The translations under genes were made by a program, and so were the position numbers. From NCBI GenBank assembly GCA_003024175.1, contig MDYQ01000029.1:62001-126000 (forward strand): a DNA stretch of 64,000 bases, written 5' to 3'. Under the pieces are notes generated by a model, which was not told the origin of the DNA, did not search any database, and worked only from the letters and a program-made list of their open reading frames with translations. Below, in pieces: positions 12,506 through 24,900 of this stretch (positions within the stretch are counted from its first letter, which is position 1; each line of letters starts with the position of its first letter). The stretch comes from Planoprotostelium fungivorum. Taxonomy: Eukaryota; Evosea; Variosea; Cavosteliida; Cavosteliaceae.

Positions 12506-13759
12506 TGATCACGTTGTGATGTGCTTTTATTTCGCAATTCCATCTACAGATGCATTCGGACACACAACGATAGTTTATCACAGTGCAAGAAGAATACAAG
12601 AGCTGATGAGAGTTATATTTATTAACACATTCAGTGTCGGATGAAAAATGTGTGAATCATCCGGGATGATTTGATCTCCTTTGCTACAGGGGTGGCGTCG
12701 ATTTTCATCAAGCGCCACCCCTGAGACGATCTGCATTTGTTTTTAGCGAATGAAATACAAGTATATGTATTCCATGTTTTGATGTCTTCACGATCAAAAT
12801 ACACACACAAAGGCAGGAGCAACCGTCACTCGAAATTCTCTCAACTGCTGTCCCACCACATGAACCTTCCTCCGAAGAGCGTGATATCATGCAGTGAGTA
12901 CAACTCGAAGAGAGGTCTCTGCGACGGCCGCTCGACTTCATGCCAACAAAGATTCTAAAAGTATAGAACATCACGCACCCCTTCTTCTCTCCTCTTCTTC
13001 TTATGCCCTCGTGCCTCGATCTGATTGGGTCGCTCGTTGGACCCAGAGGCATTCCGAGGCGGGATCCGCGAAATTTGCGCCGAAAGACCCGAATTACGCT
13101 TTGTAAACGATCGATTTGTTTGAAAATTCTGTCGATTTCACGCACAACTCTATCACCACGGGAGCAGAAGGGCCCGAGCACGTGTGATGCTTCCTTGAAC
13201 GATGAAGTGCACAGATCATTCGGTGTTTCTGATAAAATATCGTGTTGACGAAATGGAGCAGTTTTATGTTTTTATGCGTGAAAGTAAAGAGTAAGGACAG
13301 CTCGTACGTCGGGGAGGCCCCGGAAGCTGCCTTAATGCCTCCGCTCGGTTTCGGGTGATTTCCTCATCCAGTGCAGTGATGCAGCACTGTCTGACGTCAT
13401 GTGAGGCTAGAAATGAGATACAATGAGCGGCAGTCGACCGTGGATAGACTGATTCAACGCTGCTCAATTTATCACGTGCAAGCTGATAGCTCTTTATATA
13501 TCGCGTCATCATCAAGCACCTCTCAATTTCAGAAATTATTCTTACAACGATCTACCTAGTCTGTTTACCTTGGTGCGTGAACATTCACAGCCTCGATCGA
13601 AAACACCAAAATGATATGGATCTATCCTTCCGTCCATCTACACAGCTCCTCATGCATCCAACCTCTGTCTTCACGATGCATAGATAGACAGAATCAACAG
13701 CGGATATGACCACAAACTTTGAATCTACCAAAGAGTACAGATCAAAACAACTATTTATC
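12506..13759. other. Gene-poor stretch of about 1.25 kb
   Basis: Lies upstream of the FHA-kinase start and downstream of the BCS1 stop. Several open frames exist on both strands (the longest at 12708-13181, minus) but none resembles a known protein or joins into a convincing spliced gene. It contains a strong hairpin at 12687-12723. Part is probably the promoter and 5' UTR of the kinase gene. Confidence 0.5.
12687..12723. other. Perfect 11-bp inverted repeat, 15-nt loop
   Basis: Arms CAGGGGTGGCG and CGCCACCCCTG pair perfectly around a 15-nt spacer. It lies about 180 bp upstream of the minus-strand FHA-kinase ATG, so it could fold in that gene's 5' UTR or serve as a palindromic protein-binding site. 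Confidence 0.75.
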
Positions 13760-15608
13760 TCAAACCTCGGCCTCGTTTGAAGACGATTGGACCGAACCAC
13801 CAGTATCACCGCGTACTAATTCCCCCGCAGATGCAACAGCAGACTTCGGATCAATCTATTGAATCGATGTCAGTCTGTGGACAGTGTGAATCGATCCGTT
13901 GACTCACTTTGTATTTGAGAAGATGACCCTGAAGCTTAGCCATGGAGATCTGGCCCGAGGGTATCACACTCGTCAGCTCGTCAGATAGATCTGCGGAACC
14001 TTCGATTCCCTGGTAGAATTCGAGGAATAATCTCTTCATTTGACTTGTAGTAGAGAGACAGAACGGTACCTTCACGATGGATGAGAGAGGAGATAACAGA
14101 GGAAAGGAAAAGTGCTCATCTTATAGACGATGAAGATGAAGATGAGATGATGAAGATGATCACGATCAGGACGCATCGAGATGAAGTCACCTCCAGATCG
14201 ATTCGTCCGGGACGAATGAGAGCAGGATCCAATTTCTCCTTGTGATTCGTTGTGAGGAACAAGATCCTCCCCTCCCCAGCGGCCACACCATCGATGGCAT
14301 TCAAGAGTCCACTGAACGTCACCGATTTACTCTTCGGTTCCGTAGATTGTCTACCCACAAAGACAGAGTCCACATCTTCTAAGACCACCTTTCACCATCA
14401 GCTGGCGTGCATCATCATCATCATCACCATGCTGCCAGTTGGTACTTGATTCATCAACGTTTGCAAGAGTGAATCGGTCAACTGTTTACGCGTCAATCTC
14501 GACCTTCAACTCTGTCGATCACCTCAGGATCTGACAGATTGAGACTGTAGATGGACAAGTCAAAGTGGCTGGCGATTCCAAACAGCAGTGATGTCTTTCC
14601 AGACCCTGAACACAATCGTCAGGAATAACGTGAGAATAATTCGTGATGACCTGGTGGACCGTAGAACAAGTAACCTCTCCTGTAGCCCAAACCTCTCTCT
14701 TGATACCAAGTCTGACTCTTTAAAAATTCCTCTGTAAGATTGAGAAATGTGAGCGCGATCGACATCGTCAGATGACGTACCGACATCGGCGACGATGGAT
14801 TCTGCCCTTCCATCTTCTAAGATGACGGACTTGAGCGACCTTCTCGGTCGACTGTTGGGTTGTGTAACCCATCCCATGGCTCTCATCGAGACAGTGTATA
14901 CTGATGTCCATCAGTTCCGTGGAATGAGATCTCATCGTCACCTAATATGCCCGAATCTCGATTGAATCCGTGTTTTCTTGCGGCGGCGATGAACTGCTTG
15001 AGGGGTTCTGGCTTGCCATAACACTGCAGCAAGATCTTCTGGCGTCCGAAATTTTCTCCCAGCATCTATCGAGCACGATGAGTACACGACATCATCTCAG
15101 GGTTCATAATCATCTTCCTCACCACTCTAGACATCCAGATGCGTCTCCCGTCGAAATTGAAGATGTGATGGCCTTCACCAGGACCGAAGGACAAGTAAGA
15201 GCCTCCACGTGCTCTCTTTGACTGCGGGACGGTTCAATGATTGTGAGATGTGATGACAGTGAATCTGCACCTGAGTGGTGAATGCGATCAGACTGTTCGT
15301 CTTACGTAGATAATCATTATCGTAGAGGTAGCTCAATAAGAATCCATATAACGGGTCCTCATTACGAACCTGAGTCATATCAGATGATTTGTGAAGACTT
15401 CTGTTCTCACTTCAACCGTGCTCATGATCAGTGCTTCGATGTATTCTCGACTCATAAAGAATAGAAGGTTCCTTGACAGCATCCTCGTGAGGCCGCCCAC
15501 GAACATGATCAGTATGGAGCTCAAGAGAAGATTATTCTTGGCCGAACGTAAGACATATCTTAGAAACGGGTGAGCTCCCTTCGAAGTCAAGAGTCTGTGA
15601 TTCCACAT
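13760..15608 (-). CDS. BCS1: BCS1-type mitochondrial AAA ATPase
   Basis: BCS1 is an inner-membrane AAA protein that moves the folded Rieske Fe-S protein across the membrane during complex III assembly. The product has an N-terminal membrane helix ([14 protein letters not shown]), the BCS1-specific region ([32 protein letters not shown]), then the AAA core: Walker [14 protein letters not shown], Walker [11 protein letters not shown], sensor 1 ILFLTTNH and arginine finger [24 protein letters not shown] is typical of BCS1. It ends [13 protein letters not shown] with TGA at 13760-13762. At least seven short introns interrupt it. ATG at 15606-15608 ([10 protein letters not shown]) is preferred; an in-frame ATG at 15684-15686 would add 26 residues. 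As in other BCS1 proteins, no cleavable presequence is obvious; import would use the helix and the following basic segment. Confidence 0.92.
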
Positions 15609-15783
15609 CCGAGCGCCGTGATGTGTAAAGTTTCGCACACAAGAAATGTCGTCACGTGACCTCCCATTCCGTGAATGAGAAAGCATTCGGTGAATAAACT
15701 AAACCCTTTCGAACCAGCATGAAGACATGCACGTCGTGCATGTTCACACCATATCACAAGAATTCTCTGTTCAGCATTCTGAA

Positions 15784-16629
15784 TTATTTATTCCTTTCTC
15801 TTCTCCTGACGTAGAGGATACCCATGGACAGTGTGGCAATCCAACTCTGCACCCCAAACTCGCCATTCAATATGGCATCCTCGATCTGATGCCATCCATC
15901 AGCCTTCCATCATCACATACAACCGAACAACTATCACCTCGTCCGTACTCAACAACAGCAACTGTTGTTCCTCCAAGTCATCGCTCTCTCCATGTCCTTC
16001 AAAGTTCAGAAGAGTTTGGAGTGATGATCGTCACCTTTGAATTCACAATCCAAGGCAAGGAATAGATGTCCGATGCCACAGCCTCTGTTGGCATCGGGGA
16101 CGGAGGCATGCAGATCGACCCAGTTGTCAGAGACATAGCCGGTTTCTTCTAACAACTCTCTCTTTGCCGCAACGAGTGGCTCCTCATTCTCATCGATGTA
16201 TCCACCTACTCACGTTCAGTCTCAAGTGATGAATCATGCAAGATGGATCGTGGGCCATGAGCCGTGCCGTATTCTTACCGACTGGAGCCAATGTGTTGCT
16301 GTTGAGTGACTTCATGCAAGCGTACTTCGTCTGATGAAATACAACCCATTTCCCTTCCTTCGTGACGGCGGCCACATTGATGAAGGAGGGTGATTTGATC
16401 CAAATCCACTTGGGAATGATAGTACTGCCAGACATCTCACTCTTACCCCCTAGGTTAGACGTCATCGATCTGTTCGTGACTCAAACGAACCTTCTGTATA
16501 AACTCTGGTCGGTAGAGAGATCTCATGTTCCTCGATGGTGCACCATTTTCCAGTGTGTAGGATCTCTTTAGAAGACAGACATTTCCATGGCTGAAGCTCT
16601 CTTCTGGATGACAATCCTTGGTCGCCCAT
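15784..16629 (-). CDS. Nudix hydrolase, ADP-ribose pyrophosphatase-like
   Basis: The Nudix box is complete across an intron join: GGYIDENEEPLVAAKRELL followed by EETGY, fitting GX5EX7REUXEEXGU. Upstream sequence GKWCTIEEHEI and FINVAAVTKEGKWVVFHQTKYA gives the beta-strands before the box, as in NUDT5/ADP-sugar diphosphatases, including the LAPVGG that corresponds to the PAG/PVG turn. After the box comes GCGIGHLFLALDC and a C-terminal helix with WHQIEDAILNGEFGV. Start is taken as ATG 16627-16629 (MGDQGLSSRRELQPW); stop TAA at 15784-15786 next to an AATAAA. One intron around 16440-16485 was not fully resolved. Substrate is inferred from resemblance only. The gene diverges from trpCF with 114 bp between starts. 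Confidence 0.85.
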
Positions 16630-16743
16630 GTGTCGAGTGGGTACTTTTGTGTATGATGCAGCCACGACCTCAGGTAATTGAGTTGTAGTTCGTCACAAAT
16701 TTTGAGGAAAACTCGTCATTCCCTGGATATTTGCATCAGCAAC

Positions 16744-18765
16744 ATGAGTCAACAGAAAGAGTCCATATTAGATCGAATTATCGCTCAGAGACGTAAGGAT
16801 GTTGCTGAGGCCAAAGCATTGAGACCAATTGCTCAATTGGAGGCCGCCATCTCATCGAACAAGTCTCAGAATCTGTTCACATTGAACAACTTCCATCACA
16901 AGTTGGTCGAAAATTATCGTCAGGACAAGTTGTCGGTCTTGGCAGAGGTCAAGAGAGCTTCACCTTCTAAAGGTGACATTGCTCCAGGCATCGACGCTGC
17001 TAAACAAGGAATGGAATACGCGGTCGCAGGTGACACGGGAAGATAGATAATCAATCATCTGATCGTGTGTGCAGGAGCCACCGTCATCTCGTGTCTAACG
17101 GAGCCAACATGGTTCAAGGGTACCCTGGAAGACTTGACAGGTGCGTTTCATCCTTCATCTTGAACTCATCTGAACAAGGCATTCGAATCAAGATCGAATC
17201 ATTGGGTGATAAAAGACCTTCTCTCTTGCGTAAAGACTTTTTGATCGATGAATACCAGATCTACGAGGCGAGAGCGGCCGGTGAACATCTTTCTCCACGT
17301 GAATCTTGAGTCCTCACACATGCCGCAGGTGCCGATACCATCCTCCTCATCGTGGCAGCCATGGACAGAGACAACATCTCCGAACAACTCTCCGACCTCA
17401 TGCGAGTCTCTCGATGTCTCGGCATGGAACCCCTCGTAGAGGTGACCGATGACAAGAATCCACGATCATGATCGCCGAACTCAACTCAACCGTTTCAGGT
17501 GAATAACCGAGACGAGCTCAAACTGGCCCTCGACGCGGGAGCCAAAGTCATCGGTGTAAACAATCGAAACCTCCACGACTTCCAGGTTCGATGTATCTCT
17601 TCTCCTGGACTGAAACCTCACAGGTCGATTTGAGTACGACGACGAGAATGACGGAAGGGCTGCAACTGCCCGATGATGGAGTCATGATCGCGCTGAGCGG
17701 TATCTCGAATCGAAGAGACGTCGAGTACTTTAGATCCTCCGGGGTCAGGGCAGTTCTAGTGGGCGAGGCTCTCATGCGAGCGGCAGATGCGAAGGTCAAG
17801 ATCGATCAATTGGCGGGAAACCTACCCGAGACGCTCGTCAAGGTGGGATGAGAGAGAAAAAAAGAAAAAAAAAGGAACGAACGAAACAGGTGTGTGGTGT
17901 GATGGACGTGGACACTGCGATCCACACGGCCGACGCGGGAGCTGACTTCATCGGCCTCGTCTTCACAGAATCGAAGAGGAAGGTGAGACGTACAGACATC
18001 TATACTCTCTCTCACGTGGAGACAGGTCGACACCGAAACTGCGAAGAAGATCGTTGACGCCATACACGCCAAGCGACAGAAAGTTCCATTCAAATTTCCG
18101 TCCATTTTCCAGGAAAATTCACCGAAAGATCTGCAAGCGTGGGCGACTGCTCTGAGGAGGGCCGTGTCCATAGCGAGACCCTTGGTCGTCGGAGTTTTCG
18201 CCGATAATTCAGCGGAATTTATCCGGGACATCTGTCAGAAAGTGAGTACTACCACAATCCATGACAAGTGACACGAGACAGGTGCCGTTAGACGTCGTAC
18301 AATTATCCGGTCACGAGCCCTTTTCCGTTGTAGATGAGCTCCCCGTCACATCTTGGAAGGCACTTCACGTCGGTAAAGAGGTGAAGACACAGACTTCTCT
18401 TCCTCCTCTCACATCTACAGAGTGATGCAGACGGTGTCTTGAAGGGAATCGAAGAGGGACACACCGGCTTGAGTGCCATCCTCTTAGACACGCAAGATCC
18501 GAACGTGAGAGGCGGCACCGGAAAGACATTCGATTGGAAGGTGAGAGCTTCAGCTACGCGAAGAGAAGATTGACGAGAGAAGGTTGCAAGAGACGTGGGA
18601 GAGAGGTTACCTCTCTTTGTTGCTGGCGGTCTTTCACCGAAGAACGTGGCCGCTGCAGTGGCCCAGACCAAGGCCTTTGGTGTGGACGTATCGAGTGGAG
18701 TAGAGACAGAAGGAAAGAAGGACCTCAAGAAGATCACAGCCTTCATTCAACAAGCGAAACAATGA
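16744..18765 (+). CDS. trpCF: Bifunctional indole-3-glycerol phosphate synthase / phosphoribosylanthranilate isomerase
   Basis: Two consecutive steps of tryptophan synthesis in one chain. The N-terminal half is [35 protein letters not shown] (phosphate site), [25 protein letters not shown] (catalytic lysine), [10 protein letters not shown] and IALSGISNR. The C-terminal half is [15 protein letters not shown] (catalytic Cys), [29 protein letters not shown] (catalytic Asp) then GGTGKTFDW and [10 protein letters not shown]. All key residues are present. The two halves are joined across an intron at about 17842-17889. There is no glutamine amidotransferase domain in front, unlike the fungal three-part TrpC protein, so the order matches bacterial TrpCF. 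About nine introns argue against very recent bacterial transfer. Start ATG 16744-16746; stop TGA 18763-18765. Confidence 0.95.
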
Positions 18766-18821
18766 TTCCGTTCTATTCCTTTCTTTTATTCTTTACTCGT
18801 AAGTGTCGTAGATTGCATCTC

Positions 18822-20639
18822 TCAAACGAAGAGAGAGAAGAGGAGGAGGAGTGAAAGGGAAGCGCAGGCCACGACCGAGCCGGACACCTCGTTGCTTCCC
18901 TCGTTGTCCGCCGTAGAGCTCACGACATTCTTCGAGCTCACAGAGTTTGTCTGCGATTTCGTGACCGACGTAGCGCTAGAACTCCTCGTCACACCCTCAG
19001 ATGTCGTCAAGGCCGTGGATGTAGATGATGAGTCGCTCATGGTGCCCAACGTCCGCACTTCGGTTCTGTAGTAGGGATCGAGTGGAATGGGAGTCGTGCA
19101 GTTCCACTCCACTTTAGAAATCCAAGTGACTTGTTGTGGAATGTTGTAATCGATGCCACCCGTCGTCACCACGAGATAGTCTCCCTTGACGTTGTTGAAG
19201 GTGATGTCGCTGAAGAAGCCACCGGCGGGGGCGGTGAGAGTGTTAGGGAGGGACCTGATGGAGGGTGAGGAGTGTGTCGTTGTGTGGAATCTTACCTCAG
19301 GTACTGCCACGAGTCGGAGGAGACGTCGTATTCTGCGATGGAATTGAGGACGCCGGGATAGCCTGGGTTCTTGTTCCTGCCAGCGATCTGGTCTATGGTG
19401 AGAATCCGAACGAACGATGAGATAATGAGTATTGATGAGTATTGATGAGTATGATGAGTATTGATGAGTATTGATGAGTATTGATGAGTATGATGAGTAT
19501 TGATGAGTATTGATGAGTATGATGAGTATCGATGAGTATGATGAGTATTGATGAGTATTGATGAGTATGATGAGTATCGATGAGTATCGATGAGTATTGA
19601 TGAGTAGAGGTGATGTTTAAGTGTACCTGCAAGAGACGATTATTGACGAAGAAGGTAACGGCCTCGGCGTGGGACCTCGGAAAGGGAAGTGACTGGAGGG
19701 TAGACCACGTCTCGTTGTAGATGTCGAATCTGTGGAAGACGTCCTGCTCGACCAGTGGCTCGTTGTCGTGCCCCGTCACACCACCTGAGCGGTGTCAACT
19801 TCTTCACATCGTGGTGATGATCATCATCACCTGGAACGTAGATGTAGTCTCCGAATAAAACCGCTGGAAAATGTCCTCTCGGTACGGGTGTCTGAGACGT
19901 GTTGGGATGAGGTTCTGATCAAGTGCATCACACACCTCCACCTTGAAGGACATCCACTGGCTATCGTTGCTGCGTAGATCGAGATACCAATGTAAGCCCG
20001 AGTCATTGTTGCGATCGATGAGCCCAGAGATGTAATGCAGCTGAGTTCATATCAGATGCGTAAGAGATGTGATGTACGAAACTCACTCTGTCTCTCGAAT
20101 CAACGACCAAACCTCCAGCAGAGCGGTTGACGGGGAGATCAGCATAGCGCTCCCAAGCGTCATCGATCGTATCATATCTCCAGACTTGATTCGATGCTGG
20201 GCCAGGATGCTGTCCGAGATAACCAGCAGCGGTGAAGATGGACCTCCCGACTTTAGAGGGAGCAGGATCGAGATTACTTCTCTTCCAGGCCGCCGCCTGT
20301 GCATGAGATTTAGAGACAGGGGCATCGGCACCGCGCGACCACGTGTTGGTCTCTGTGGAGGATGAGTGGGGCAGATTGACGGTGAGACCTACCGGCGTCG
20401 TATATATGAACCTGTGGAGTGGCTTGTAGATCAGTTGTGTAGAAGCCACCAATCACATACAATCGATTGTCCAAAGATACTGCGGCACCTACACATGATT
20501 ATGAAGGACTATTCCTTGATGTCTCACTTTCGATGTGTGTGAGAGGAATATCAGCTCCTCTTTGCCACGGTCCCAAAGAATTACCACATTGTGCAGAAGC
20601 CAATCCTACCAGGAGACCCAGTAACACCGCTGACCTCAT
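18822..20639 (-). CDS. Secreted kelch-repeat protein with likely GPI anchor
   Basis: The protein begins with a clear signal peptide, MRSAVLLGLLVGLASAQCG (ATG 20637-20639). Kelch-like blades follow: GAAVSLDNRLYVIGGFY, QVWRYDTIDDAWERYADLP, HRFDIYNETWSTLQSLPFP and SIAEYDVSSDSWQYL, each with the hydrophobic strand, Y-D and W pattern. The C-terminal part holds a Ser/Thr-rich stalk (about 18890-19040), then a hydrophobic tail ending SLSLLLLFSLFV at the stop (18822-18824). A terminal hydrophobic tail with no cytoplasmic residues after a small-residue region (NEVSGS) is typical of a GPI-anchor signal. Likely a cell-surface propeller. At least six introns; one carries a minisatellite (19424-19607). 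It converges with trpCF, 56 bp apart. Confidence 0.85.
19424..19607. repeat. Intronic minisatellite, GATGAGTAT-based
   Basis: About 18 copies of a 9-11-nt unit (TGATGAGTAT with TT, C or no spacer) run head to tail through an intron of the kelch gene. Small unit variants are interspersed, giving a higher-order pattern of about 30-40 nt. Confidence 0.9.
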
Positions 20640-20946
20640 TGTCTTCTTGTTTGTGTTTGGTTGTGTGCGCGTATGGTAAGTTTAAGGTGGTGGACGATGG
20701 TTCCCGATGGTGATTCCTTATGTTAATACACCACCAGAAGTTCTGGCCGTCTACGCTGCCCTCAGTAGACAGTGAGCTCTATTAGAAATCTCGAGATTAG
20801 AAGCTGCAGCTCCCATATATGAAGCAATCGAAATGGAACAGCGGATCTTACGTTTCAGACTTCTCCGATCACGTGACTCAAAGAAATAAACGCCGGGAAT
20901 ATGGATATTTTCCACATCATCGCCATAACATTAGCGTTAGAGAGAC
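20640..20946. promoter_or_regulatory. Divergent promoter region, kelch gene / HIS3
   Basis: 307 bp between two divergent ATGs. It contains the palindrome TCACGTGA at 20869-20876, about 70 bp upstream of the HIS3 ATG, which would suit a bHLH-type factor. This 8-mer also occurs elsewhere in the window, including in exons, so its role is unproven. Confidence 0.4.
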
Positions 20947-21824
20947 ATGGCCTTGAGAAGTTTAGCCAGCATTTCACTCGCAGATTTGTCAGCACAGTTC
21001 AATGAGCTATCTTCTGACGACAAGATTCGATTAGACAGGCAGATCCAACAATTGAACGAGTTGGCTCGCAATCAAAATGGTGCCAAAAGAGTGGCCACGA
21101 TAGAAAGGAAAACGTATGAGACCGAGATCAGAGTCTCGATAGATCTCGATGGTGATGGAACACAGATCAAGATATCGACAGGAATCGGTAAGTCGTTCAC
21201 TTCTGTCACATATTCATCTCACTCATCTCATTCGAACCAGGCTTCCTCGATCACATGTTCCATGCATTGGCCAAACACGGACGTTTCGACCTGCAGTTAT
21301 CTTGCAAGGGAGACACTTTCATCGACGATCATCACTCCGCAGAAGATTGTGCCATCGCCTTGGGAGAGGCATTCGACAAGGCACTCGGACAGAGAAAGGG
21401 CATCAACAGGTATCCATCACACTCTCTCCTTCATACCAGCTCATCTCTTTCAGATATGGAAGTAGCCATGCACCCCTCGATGAAGCATTATCACTTGCCG
21501 TGGTTGACATCTCGAGTCGTCCATACGCCACCATCAACCTCCATCTTCAGAGGGTGAGCATCTCACCCGACGGACACGACCTCCCTTCTCACGTTCTCGC
21601 AGGAGAAAGTGGGAGACCTCTCTTGCGAGATGGTGTCTCACGTGTTCAAGTCTTTCGCTACGGCGGCCAGGATCACCCTCCATGTCAACGTCTTGAACGG
21701 AGAGAACGATCACCACAGGATCGAATCGGCCTTCAAAGCTTTGGCTCTCGCACTGCGTCAGGCCATCACCGTCGACCCCACACGATTAGACCAGGTCCCA
21801 AGCACGAAAGGTGTCCTTCAATAA
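20947..21824 (+). CDS. HIS3: Imidazoleglycerol-phosphate dehydratase
   Basis: Converts imidazole glycerol phosphate to imidazole acetol phosphate in histidine synthesis. The core has [34 protein letters not shown], the first metal motif [56 protein letters not shown] and the second metal motif [19 protein letters not shown]. It ends TKGVLQ, as most members of the family do. Both Mn-binding HHxxE motifs are intact. About 55 residues precede the core, with no clear targeting signal. Four short introns. TAA at 21822-21824 is embedded in an AATAAA hexamer. Together with trpCF this points to autotrophy for at least two amino acids. Confidence 0.95.
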
Positions 21825-21977
21825 AATATCTCTCTTCTGTCACGACAAGGAGCGGTTCGATGTGTCTTGCGGTAAGGAAAGCGGACAGGTGCGTTAGCTT
21901 TAGACCGAGTAAAAGAGTAGAAGTTTCTATCACGCACAGTCAACGTGCGGACATTTCAAATTGAGCGTCAACGAAAG

Positions 21978-24900
21978 ATGTTGACGCCTCTGCTTCTGCT
22001 GGCCCTGACGAGCCCCTGCCTCGCCGCAAGTTACGTGGTGGCCAGCACTTATTCGGCTTGTGGTGGTCCTCTGCTGGCAGAGACGTTCTATCCCCTACCC
22101 TCCTCGTGTTACACGGAGAACGGGGGTAACTACTACATTTGGTCGTATAACAGTTCGGCCAGAACTGTCTCCCGTGAGACGGAATTTAGAAATTGTCCCC
22201 ATCATCTGATTCCGACAGGGTCATTATACGGAGATGCAGCGTGCTCCAGCACCTCTACATATAATGATACTTACATCCCCGGAACTTGCTATTCTTCCCT
22301 CATATTCAGTGTTCAGTCCTCGATTCCTGCTTCTGCCGTCACTAACACCGGGAGAGTATATCAGACATTCTGCAGTAGTATGCTATGCAAAAATATAGTT
22401 AGAGTGGTCACAACCTTATTAGCAAAGCCATGTAGTCCGTACGGTAATCACTACATCTCACCGAAAGATGATAATCGATAACGAATATTTACAGATGACT
22501 CTAATCCTCTGGTTGGTGTTCCGACTTTTGGAATTTCTACAGCCATCGATCAACAGAACGCCAATCTGACGAGGTGAATCCGCCTCTGAGGTTTTACTGA
22601 TGAATCCGTCAGATATTCGTGTACGAGTGCCGCGTACTCTTCGTGTTCGGCCAGAACAGTCTGGAGGTGCATCATCATTCATCTGATTCGATATCTGACT
22701 CTTTCGATCAGAACAGGCACAGTCTATTCTTCCAGCTCGACGTTCTTCTTCTATACGATTCCTCCTTACAGCCCCACATCTCCCGCAGGTGATCCTCAGT
22801 ATCATATCTTCTTAATCATCATATTCGTCACCTGACAAACAAAAGGCATCGTCCGGGGTCTAGATCCCAACAACAATATCGCCACCAATCCACTCCCTCA
22901 ATCTGATTTCGGATACAATCTCTTGTCTCCCCCGTGGAACGAATACAGTAACAGCGGTATTTCTTCGGGCTATGGATGGATGACTACCTCCAACTTCACA
23001 TTCAATCCTTGTTACTTGTGAGATCCTCTACTCATCGCGCCTGACAGGCTCCAGTCTTCAGAATCCGTCAAGCATCGCCACGAGTCTTCATCTGCAACCT
23101 GGATTTTACACTTATTCGCTCCTGGCCGCTGGAAGGTGAAGCTCCGTGAAGACATCTCGAAGGTCAGCTGAAATCGAATAGATCAACGCAAAGAGGGTAT
23201 TCGTATGGAGGTGATGTTACAACTCAACTGACGATCTCGTACAACACCATCAACATGGTGACCAACTTTTCCACTTACACCGGCTCCCCCTGGCTTCCAT
23301 ACAGTTGGGCGTTCTCACTCAATCAGACGACGTCCGTCACCATCAGCATGGCAACTCAGCCTACTAACGGTGACAACACCATGTTCCTCGCTCTCATTGG
23401 ATTATCAAGATTGCCCCCAGGTATATACTCGTCATCGTGTGTTCTGATGTCTTCAGTTGCATCCAACGGTGTCATGTTGAATGGCGATTTCGAGAGCTCT
23501 AGTCCGGGATCGAATAATTACTATTATCTATCCTCTGTCATGGCGTGGGTGGGCCGGGGCTATGGTATATTGTACAACGCAACTGCCACTGGTTTCAACT
23601 ACCCTCCCAAATCGCAAGGGATGTTCGCATTCATACAATCCACGACCCGTGAGCTTGTGCAGCGATGCATTCCTCTCATCTTTGGCAGAATTTTGCTCGT
23701 ACGTCGAGCAGCAGGTTCAACTTCTACCCAATCGTGCGTACAAATTCACCTTCAACTATGCCGGTCGATACACGGTGAATCCATGTCACGCGAGGAAGCT
23801 AAAGCTCCCAGAATAGCTATGATTATTTCGATGGAAATTGGGTTGGGACTGCAGGACGCATCGCCACCTCTGATTCCACCATATTCGACGTGCAGCCCAT
23901 ATCTTCCGTCAGCAGTCAGCCCTGGTCTACATCTACTTCCTATTGGTCTGCCTCTAACGTGACACTGTGAGATCATCTCAGAGAAATCGTGTGACGTACA
24001 GCAGGTATCGCGTCGGTCTGTACGCTGATCCCGTCACCTGCACCTTCGGTGTTCAAGATCACGTGATGTACGTCGATAACTTTGTCATCACTCTCCTCCC
24101 CATGTTGCAAGTCAATTCAAATAACACTCTCTCCCCCTTCTTGCCAAAGTTCGGAGCTTTCGATCTCACAGGTGTGGGAATGGGTGGTAACGTCAGTATG
24201 ATTCAATGCTCCGTCGTTGGGTTGTCTTGCACGGTAAAGGATCCACGTGAAACGGAAAATGATGTACAGCAGGTAGTTGCCGTGGTAGATAGTGTTATCT
24301 CTCTGAGCACCAACGGAGCTGCAGCTCCAATACCGGGAGTAACGTACACTGGTACCATCTATTATCTGGGCCAGTCGTCCATCTTCACTTTTGGTTGGAC
24401 GGGTGAGGCGTGACAGAACAAGTGACAACTCTGACGTGAATCTATCAGGCAGCATCATCACTGCGACTGCAACGTACATCGATAACAATAATGCCATCCT
24501 GACGTTCAATATGAACGTGAGTAGCAGCTGCCCGCCAACTATTTGTACCACCATCACGGCACAAAAGGTGAATGGATCGTCGAACGAAGGCTCCTGATAA
24601 TTTCGCAGGTGCAATATTATGTGGGGCAAAGTTCGTACGCGACCATAGCGATAAGTATGGGTATGTTTGCAGCTCAGAGCAGTGGATACCCCATGTTGCC
24701 TGTCACCTTATCTGCCAATATTTCTTCCAATGTGGTCAGTGTATTCATGACAAAGCAGAGTGAGTCTTTGTGCTCCTCGTCTTCTCATGTCTGCCAGGTG
24801 TCAACTGTTCAACCCCTCTTGCTCTATCTTATTCTTATCTCTTTAATACGTCGTCTGATGTCATCACTTGGAGCGGTAATGGTTCTCAAAGTAGTCGCCT

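Noticed and set aside
12708-13181. 157-residue minus-strand frame as a gene
   Set aside because: Composition looks random (many Arg/Ser/Cys), no motif, no sensible splice partners, and it overlaps the hairpin.
15652-15659. TCACGTGA palindrome as a common regulatory site
   Set aside because: It occurs at least five times in the window, including inside coding exons, so it cannot be called a promoter element from sequence alone.
21149-21964. 271-residue plus-strand frame
   Set aside because: Wrong frame through HIS3 exons and introns; the HIS3 frame carries both metal-binding motifs.
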